From Tissierellia bacterium (lineage in GTDB: Bacteria > Bacillota_A > Clostridia > Tissierellales > Peptoniphilaceae): a DNA stretch of 11,044 nucleotides. The stretch spans positions 1-11,044 of the forward strand of contig JAAZCH010000004.1 of assembly GCA_012513395.1 (NCBI GenBank). Direction: 5' to 3'. This document shows, in pieces, positions 6,184-11,044 of the stretch (position 1 is the first letter of the stretch; each line of letters opens with the position of its first letter). Position numbers and translations under genes: made by a program. The notes under the pieces are model-generated. The model saw only the letters and a list, made by a program, of their open reading frames with translations, was not told the DNA's origin and ran no database searches.

Positions 6184-7902
6184 ATGAAAGTTTTTAATTA
6201 TTTAAAGCCCTATTGGAAGGAGATAATCATTGTAGTGGTTACTCTCTTTATTAATGTTTTAGGGGTATTATTTATTCCGCGGATTACTGTAAACATAATA
6301 GATATTGGAGTTACTAATGGTGATATGCCCTACATTTTAAAACAGGGAATATTGATGCTAATAGTAGCTTTTTTGTCTAGTGTGTTTATGGTTATATCCA
6401 TTAGATATTCTACACGAGTTGCTACTGGATTCGCATCGGACTTAAGAGAAGTTATGTTTAAAAAAGTACAAAATATCAGTATTAGCCAATTTGAAAAATT
6501 GGGAACTGCATCTATGATCGTCAGATCTACAGATGATATTACACAAGTCCAAAATCTGACTAGAATGGGACTTAGGATGATGCTAAGAGCACCCCTTATG
6601 TTTATTGGGGGTATTTTAATGGCCATCACTACGAATCCTAAACTCTCCATGGTATTTTTAATTTCTTTGCCTATAACACTTGTAATGATAGGAATTTTTG
6701 GGACCAAATTAATTCCCATTATGAATAAACTTCGTATAGGCTTGGATAATATCAATAGAGTTTTTAGACAAAGGCTTACAGGTATGAGAGTTATTAGAGC
6801 TTTCGACAGGGAAGATTTCGAGCAAGGAGATTTTTCCAAATACAATAGAGCTTACACGGACATTTATGAAGTTACAGGAAAGTATCAATCTATATTTGCT
6901 CCTTCTTTGGGGCTGATTATGAACTTGACTTTGGTGGCGATAATATTTTATGGTTCTAGATTAATACTACAAGGCCAGATGCAAGTTGGTGAAATACTTG
7001 GATTTATTCAATATGCCAATAATATAATGATGTCATTTTTGATGTTATCTATGATATTTTTGCACATTCCAAGGGCTCAAGCATCTTTGAATAGAATAAA
7101 CGAAGTTTTGGATTTGGAAGAAGATATAGTGGATAGTGGAACTGTATTACTTGAAGATATAGAATCTATAGAATTTAAAAATGTGTGCTTTAAATATCCT
7201 GACTCCCACAGTTATTCCCTTAAAGACGTGAGTTTTTATGCCAACAAGGGAGATGTCATAGGCATAATAGGAGCTACTGGTTCTGGTAAGACCACCATTG
7301 CAAACCTACTAGTGCGATTTTATGAAGTAGAAGAGGGAGAAATTTTAATCAACGGTAGGGATATAAAAGAGTATGAGCTTCATTCCTTGAGAGAACAAAT
7401 TGGATACACTGAACAAAAACCTGATTTAATTGCAGGAACAGTTTGTACAAATGTAGTAATGGGTGGTAAACAAGTTCACGAAATGGTAATAGAAGACGCC
7501 TTGGAAATCGCTCAAGCGAATTTTGTATTCGAAAGAGAGTCAGGAATCAAAACCAGTGTAGAGCAAAGGGGGAGAAACTTCTCCGGTGGACAAAAACAAA
7601 GAATTTCCATCGCCAGAGCTATCTACAAGGACCCAAGTCTTTATTTAATAGACGATAGTTTTTCTGCACTGGATTATAAAACTGAAAAGGAACTTAGGGC
7701 AGAATTATACGAGAAGATAGACGATAAGATAATGTTAGTAATTACCCAAAGGGCTACTGTAGCCGCTGATTCTAATTTTATTATACTTTTAGATAATGGT
7801 GTCATGATAGGAAAAGGCACCCATGAAGAATTAAAGGCTAAATCCCAAGAGTATAGGGAAATATTAGAATCTCAAGATTTTGAAGAAGGTGCAAGATTAT
7901 GA
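6184..7902 (+). CDS. ABC half-exporter, YfiB-like (degenerate ATPase subunit)
   Basis: A 572-residue half-exporter of the cytoplasmic membrane: six helices within about 1-300, ATPase from about 332. Walker A is GATGSGKT (363-370), the Q-loop reads YTEQ, and the signature FSGGQ (466-470) is nearly canonical. Walker B is LYLIDDSFSALD with D491 for the catalytic Glu, and the switch histidine is replaced by Q522 (VITQRAT). Both losses are usual in the non-catalytic subunit of this heterodimer class, so the site built on its Walker motifs should bind but barely hydrolyse ATP. It opens the plus-strand operon, diverging from the yheI-yheH pair. Its stop overlaps the next start in ATGA, so the two are coupled. 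Length and order fit YfiB of B. subtilis, but many paralogues exist, so I give no symbol. The substrate is unknown; drugs, lipids or peptides are all possible for the family. Confidence 0.92.
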   Translation: MKVFNYLKPYWKEIIIVVVTLFINVLGVLFIPRITVNIIDIGVTNGDMPYILKQGILMLIVAFLSSVFMVISIRYSTRVATGFASDLREVMFKKVQNISISQFEKLGTASMIVRSTDDITQVQNLTRMGLRMMLRAPLMFIGGILMAITTNPKLSMVFLISLPITLVMIGIFGTKLIPIMNKLRIGLDNINRVFRQRLTGMRVIRAFDREDFEQGDFSKYNRAYTDIYEVTGKYQSIFAPSLGLIMNLTLVAIIFYGSRLILQGQMQVGEILGFIQYANNIMMSFLMLSMIFLHIPRAQASLNRINEVLDLEEDIVDSGTVLLEDIESIEFKNVCFKYPDSHSYSLKDVSFYANKGDVIGIIGATGSGKTTIANLLVRFYEVEEGEILINGRDIKEYELHSLREQIGYTEQKPDLIAGTVCTNVVMGGKQVHEMVIEDALEIAQANFVFERESGIKTSVEQRGRNFSGGQKQRISIARAIYKDPSLYLIDDSFSALDYKTEKELRAELYEKIDDKIMLVITQRATVAADSNFIILLDNGVMIGKGTHEELKAKSQEYREILESQDFEEGARL

Positions 7903-9698
7903 TGCGAGGAGGACAAAACAGACAAAAGGCTTTACAAGGAGACTTGAAAAAGATAAATAAAAATACTTGGAAGTCACTTCGTAGGTTGTTAAAATATTTA
8001 AGTCCATATAAGATAACTTTGGTTTTTGCAGTAATTTTTGCCGTTCTTAGCACAATCTTCGATATAGTTGGACCATTTATAATGGGTAATACGACTAATT
8101 TCGTAGTGGAAAGTATCAAAAACCAAGGAACCATAAACTTTGGGGAATTTATGAAGCTTATATATATTCTCATAGGAATTTACCTTTTTGCAGCTTTTGC
8201 TGAATTCATAAGATTTAGACTAGGTGTGAAGGTAAATGTCGAGATAACTTATAGATTGAGAGAGGATATTTCTAAGAAACTTAAGAGGCTTCCAATTTCC
8301 TATTTTGATAAAAATCCTGTGGGAGATATATTAAGTAGGATGACAAATGATGTCCAATCCATTTCAGAATCCCTTTCCCAAATAATAAACCAACTGATTA
8401 GCTCCATTGTGACTATTGTTGGAGTAATGGGAATTATGTTTTATATAAGTCCAGGACTAGCCTTAATAACCATATTGACTATTCCCCTTACGATTTTGGC
8501 AAGTTTTAGAATCATGCAAGAATCCCAAAAACAATTTTCCTTACAGTGGAAAGACTTGGGAGATTTAAATACTCATATAGAGGAAATGTTTAGCTCAAAT
8601 AAATTGGTAAAATCTTATAATTATGAAGATGAATCCTTGAGAATTTTTGAAGAAAAAAATAAAAAGTTAAGAGAATCAGGATCGAGATCTGACTTTTTCA
8701 GTGGAATCACTATGCCCATATCCCAATTTGTAAACAATATCGGCATGGTAGGCATGAGTGTCTTGGGTGGATATTTTATTTTGACAGGACAAATTAATAT
8801 TGGTAATTTCCAATCCTTTGTACAATATTCCAGAAGTTTTACTAGACCTATCATTATGATGACGGATATTATAAGTATACTCCAAGGTGGTATAGCTGCT
8901 GCAGAAAGAGTTTTTGAAGTGCTAGATGCTGAAGAGGAAGTATCAGACTCATCCAAAAATATATCTATTGATAGCATTAGGCCTCAAGTTTCTTTTGAAA
9001 ATGTGTCCTTTGGATACGGGGAAGAAGAAATCATTCACGATTTGTCTATTAACATTCCAGAAGGCTCTACAGTAGCCATCGTTGGACCTACTGGTTCAGG
9101 GAAAACTACTTTGGTAAACTTGTTGATGAGATTTTACGATGTGGACAAGGGGGCTATCAAAATAGACGGAGTGGACATTAGAGATTTTACTAGGACTGAT
9201 CTTAGAAATTACTTCGGAATGGTTTTACAAGATACTTGGCTTTTTGAAGGCACAGTATCAGAAAATATAGCCTATGGAGAGATGGACGCAACTAGGGAAG
9301 AAATAATTGAGGCTGCAAAAAATGCTTATGCTCATGATTTTATTACAAAATTGCCTCTAGAATATGATACAATTCTAGAAGAGAATGCTTCTAATATTTC
9401 CGAAGGCCAAAAACAATTATTAACTATAGCAAGAGCTTTGATTTCCAATCCAAAAATTATGATACTAGATGAAGCCACTTCCTCCATCGATACTAGGACG
9501 GAAAGGTTAATTCAACTAGCTATGGAACGACTTGTAAGTGGTAGGACGAGTTTTATTATCGCCCATAGATTATCTACTATAGTCAATGCAGATTTGATTT
9601 TGGTATTAAAAGACGGAGATATTATAGAAAAAGGAACGCATAAGGAACTTTTGGAACAAAAAGGTTTCTATAACGAATTATATTATAGTCAGTTTTAA
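7899..9698 (+). CDS. ABC half-exporter, YfiC-like (canonical ATPase subunit)
   Basis: A 599-residue partner of the preceding half-exporter. A basic, Gly/Arg/Lys-rich cytoplasmic tail (about 1-35, starting MMRGGQNRQK) precedes the six-helix domain (about 38-335), and the ATPase fills the C-terminal 240 residues. Walker A is GPTGSGKT (396-403), the Q-loop reads LQDTWLF, Walker B is IMILDEATSSID with catalytic E525, and His556 is present. The signature is ISEGQ (500-504), departing from LSGGQ at two positions, as expected where it faces the degenerate Walker site of the partner. Pairing with the YfiB-like signature gives the single working site. The ATG at 7899 overlaps the upstream TGA by four bases; a second ATG at 7902 is also possible and would remove one residue. 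Its stop codon is shared with the ribosome binding site of the zinc transporter gene. Family assignment is secure, substrate open. Confidence 0.92.
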   Translation: MMRGGQNRQKALQGDLKKINKNTWKSLRRLLKYLSPYKITLVFAVIFAVLSTIFDIVGPFIMGNTTNFVVESIKNQGTINFGEFMKLIYILIGIYLFAAFAEFIRFRLGVKVNVEITYRLREDISKKLKRLPISYFDKNPVGDILSRMTNDVQSISESLSQIINQLISSIVTIVGVMGIMFYISPGLALITILTIPLTILASFRIMQESQKQFSLQWKDLGDLNTHIEEMFSSNKLVKSYNYEDESLRIFEEKNKKLRESGSRSDFFSGITMPISQFVNNIGMVGMSVLGGYFILTGQINIGNFQSFVQYSRSFTRPIIMMTDIISILQGGIAAAERVFEVLDAEEEVSDSSKNISIDSIRPQVSFENVSFGYGEEEIIHDLSINIPEGSTVAIVGPTGSGKTTLVNLLMRFYDVDKGAIKIDGVDIRDFTRTDLRNYFGMVLQDTWLFEGTVSENIAYGEMDATREEIIEAAKNAYAHDFITKLPLEYDTILEENASNISEGQKQLLTIARALISNPKIMILDEATSSIDTRTERLIQLAMERLVSGRTSFIIAHRLSTIVNADLILVLKDGDIIEKGTHKELLEQKGFYNELYYSQF

Positions 9699-9710
9699 AG
9701 GAGAATATGT

Positions 9711-10571
9711 ATGACGATTTTGCAAGAAATAGGATTTCCATTTGTGGTCACATTGGTAGCGGGATTATCCACAGTTGTGGGGGCGCTGTTGGTGTTTTTT
9801 ACGAATGCCAATAACAAAAAGTTTTTGTCCATAGCCTTGGGTTTTTCTGCAGGTGTAATGATATACGTTTCATTTATGGAGATTTTGCCAACGGCAGTTG
9901 AATATTTAAAAAATGACCATGTTGGAAAAATGCCAGAGATATTGATGTTGGTTGGTTTTTTAGGCGGAGTAGCTTTAATAGCTATTATTGATAAATTTGT
10001 TCCCGACAGTACAAATCCCCATAATGTGCGCTCAGAAGAAGAAATGGAAGATATGAGAGAGGGCGAGTATGAGCTTTCTGAATTTTGTATAGTAAATGAA
10101 TATTCGCCAGAAGAATGTAAGAGACTTGAAAAATTAGGATTTATTACTGCTATGGGAATTGCAATCCATAACTTTCCAGAAGGATTGGCAACTTTTATGT
10201 CGGCTATGGTGAGTCCAGAGCTGGGAATTTCCATTGCCATTGCTATTGCTCTTCACAATATTCCTGAAGGCATCGCAGTAGCTGTTCCAATTTTCCAATC
10301 TACAGGTTCTAAAACCAAGGCGCTAAAGCTTACGTTTTTAAGTGGATTTGCAGAGCCCCTAGGCGGCTTAGTGGGATATTTTGTTTTAAGATCTTTTATG
10401 ACAGATACACTGTTTGGTATCGTCTTTGCAGTAGTTGCTGGGATTATGGTCTATATTTCTATGGACGAACTGTTACCTGCTAGCCGAGAATATGGTGAAG
10501 AACATTTGTCGATATATGGAATTATTAGTGGCATGGCTGTAATGGCCATTAGCATGATATCTTTAGGATAA
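9711..10571 (+). CDS. zupT: ZIP-family zinc/divalent metal transporter ZupT
   Basis: A 286-residue membrane protein of the ZIP family, importing zinc and often other divalent metals (iron, manganese) into the cytoplasm. About eight hydrophobic segments are visible. The two metal-binding motifs of helices 4 and 5 are intact: HNFPEG (153-158) and HNIPEG (182-187). Conserved flanks (LGFSAGVMIYVSFMEILP near 43-60, SGFAEPLGG, and VAGIMVYISMDELLP near the end) match ZupT of E. coli as I recall it. The variable loop between helices 3 and 4 (about 98-142) is rich in Glu/Asp, contains two cysteines (C126, C136) and lacks the histidine cluster often seen in ZIP proteins. AAAGGAG at 9697-9703 overlaps the exporter stop codon and lies seven bases before the ATG. 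The tight spacing implies cotranscription with the exporter pair and the next gene. No Zur-type operator is evident. Confidence 0.93.
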   Translation: MTILQEIGFPFVVTLVAGLSTVVGALLVFFTNANNKKFLSIALGFSAGVMIYVSFMEILPTAVEYLKNDHVGKMPEILMLVGFLGGVALIAIIDKFVPDSTNPHNVRSEEEMEDMREGEYELSEFCIVNEYSPEECKRLEKLGFITAMGIAIHNFPEGLATFMSAMVSPELGISIAIAIALHNIPEGIAVAVPIFQSTGSKTKALKLTFLSGFAEPLGGLVGYFVLRSFMTDTLFGIVFAVVAGIMVYISMDELLPASREYGEEHLSIYGIISGMAVMAISMISLG

Positions 10572-10580
10572 GGAGACGAT

Positions 10581-11044
10581 ATGGACATTCCACATCATGG
10601 CGGTGACGTGTATTCATATGAACAATTTTATACAGGAGAGTTAATAGACTTTAGCTCAAATATAAATCCCTTGGGTTTTCCTAAGGAATTGAAATCAGGA
10701 ATAATGGAGAGATTTGAAGAAGTTTTGGCGTATCCAGATTTGGAGTACCGCGAACTAAAACAAAATGTTTCTGATTATTTGAATGTAGATGTAAATAACG
10801 TGGCGGTGGGAAATGGCGCGGTGGAAATTATAGATGCAGTTATTTCCCATTTTAAACGTTTAATTTTAGTAGAACCTTGTTTTTCTGAGTATAGACTTCG
10901 AGGCGAAGTTCACAATCTGGACATCATTTCCATTGATGCAAGGGAAGATTTAAGAATTCCCCTAGAAGAAATAAAAAAAACTATTCAAGAAGGAGATTTG
11001 TTAATTTTAACTAATCCCCACAATCCCACAGGATATACTCTGAC
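10581..11044 (+). CDS. PLP-dependent enzyme, CobD/HisC type (5' part, runs off the window)
   Basis: The first 154 residues of a fold-type I pyridoxal-phosphate enzyme related to threonine-phosphate decarboxylase (CobD, which makes aminopropanol phosphate for cobalamin) and histidinol-phosphate aminotransferase (HisC). The N-terminus has the HGG motif (6-8) and IDFSSNINPLG (22-32), which is more typical of CobD than HisC. VGNGAVE (76-82) is the phosphate-binding loop and NPHNPTG (145-151) carries the asparagine that contacts the cofactor ring. The PLP lysine would lie beyond the window end. AAGGAG at 10570-10575 overlaps the zupT stop codon and lies five bases before the ATG, so it belongs to the same transcript. 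No other cobalamin or histidine gene is in view, so decarboxylase versus aminotransferase cannot be decided here. Confidence 0.85.
   Translation, partial: MDIPHHGGDVYSYEQFYTGELIDFSSNINPLGFPKELKSGIMERFEEVLAYPDLEYRELKQNVSDYLNVDVNNVAVGNGAVEIIDAVISHFKRLILVEPCFSEYRLRGEVHNLDIISIDAREDLRIPLEEIKKTIQEGDLLILTNPHNPTGYTL

Noticed and set aside
9707..9709. Alternative ATG just before the zupT start
   Set aside because: It is out of frame with the ZIP protein, and the ribosome binding site is better spaced for the ATG at 9711.

Overview
The window looks like a chromosomal segment of a low-GC, Gram-positive anaerobe. It is AT-rich (about one third G+C by eye), uses AGA for arginine, has AGGAGG-type ribosome binding sites, and its closest recognisable relatives are Bacillus/Clostridium families. 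A Peptoniphilaceae-like (Tissierellia) host is a guess from style, not proven. No mobile element, CRISPR array, tRNA, rRNA or phage gene is visible.

Layout: (1) 71-1654, plus strand, a YkpA-type ABC-F translation-factor-like ATPase, ending in a strong hairpin terminator. (2) 1841-2359, plus strand, a small stand-alone flavodoxin-domain protein with its own likely promoter. (3) A convergent gap with a two-way terminator and two short tandem repeats. (4) 6057-2571, minus strand, two overlapping ABC half-exporters (YheI/YheH-like). (5) A 126-base divergent promoter region. (6) 6184-9698, plus strand, a second overlapping pair of half-exporters (YfiB/YfiC-like), followed after 12 bases by a ZupT zinc transporter and after 9 more by the 5' part of a CobD/HisC-type PLP enzyme that runs off the window.

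The theme is ABC ATPases with one working and one degraded ATP site. In each exporter pair the first gene carries Asp instead of the catalytic Glu after Walker B, and the second carries the altered signature motif. When the two ATPase domains meet head to tail, both defects fall in the same site, leaving one normal site. The ABC-F protein has the same asymmetry inside one chain. This is the established design of heterodimeric exporters of the BmrCD/TM287-288/LmrCD kind. The pairs are probably drug or lipid/amphiphile exporters, but the substrate cannot be read from sequence. The plus-strand operon ties the second exporter to zinc uptake and a PLP enzyme; whether that is a functional link or only shared transcription is open.

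I found no convincing undescribed system. The observations most worth a second look are the degraded second ATPase domain of the ABC-F protein, the mirrored exporter pairs, and the tandem repeats that overlap the stop codon of the YheH-like gene.
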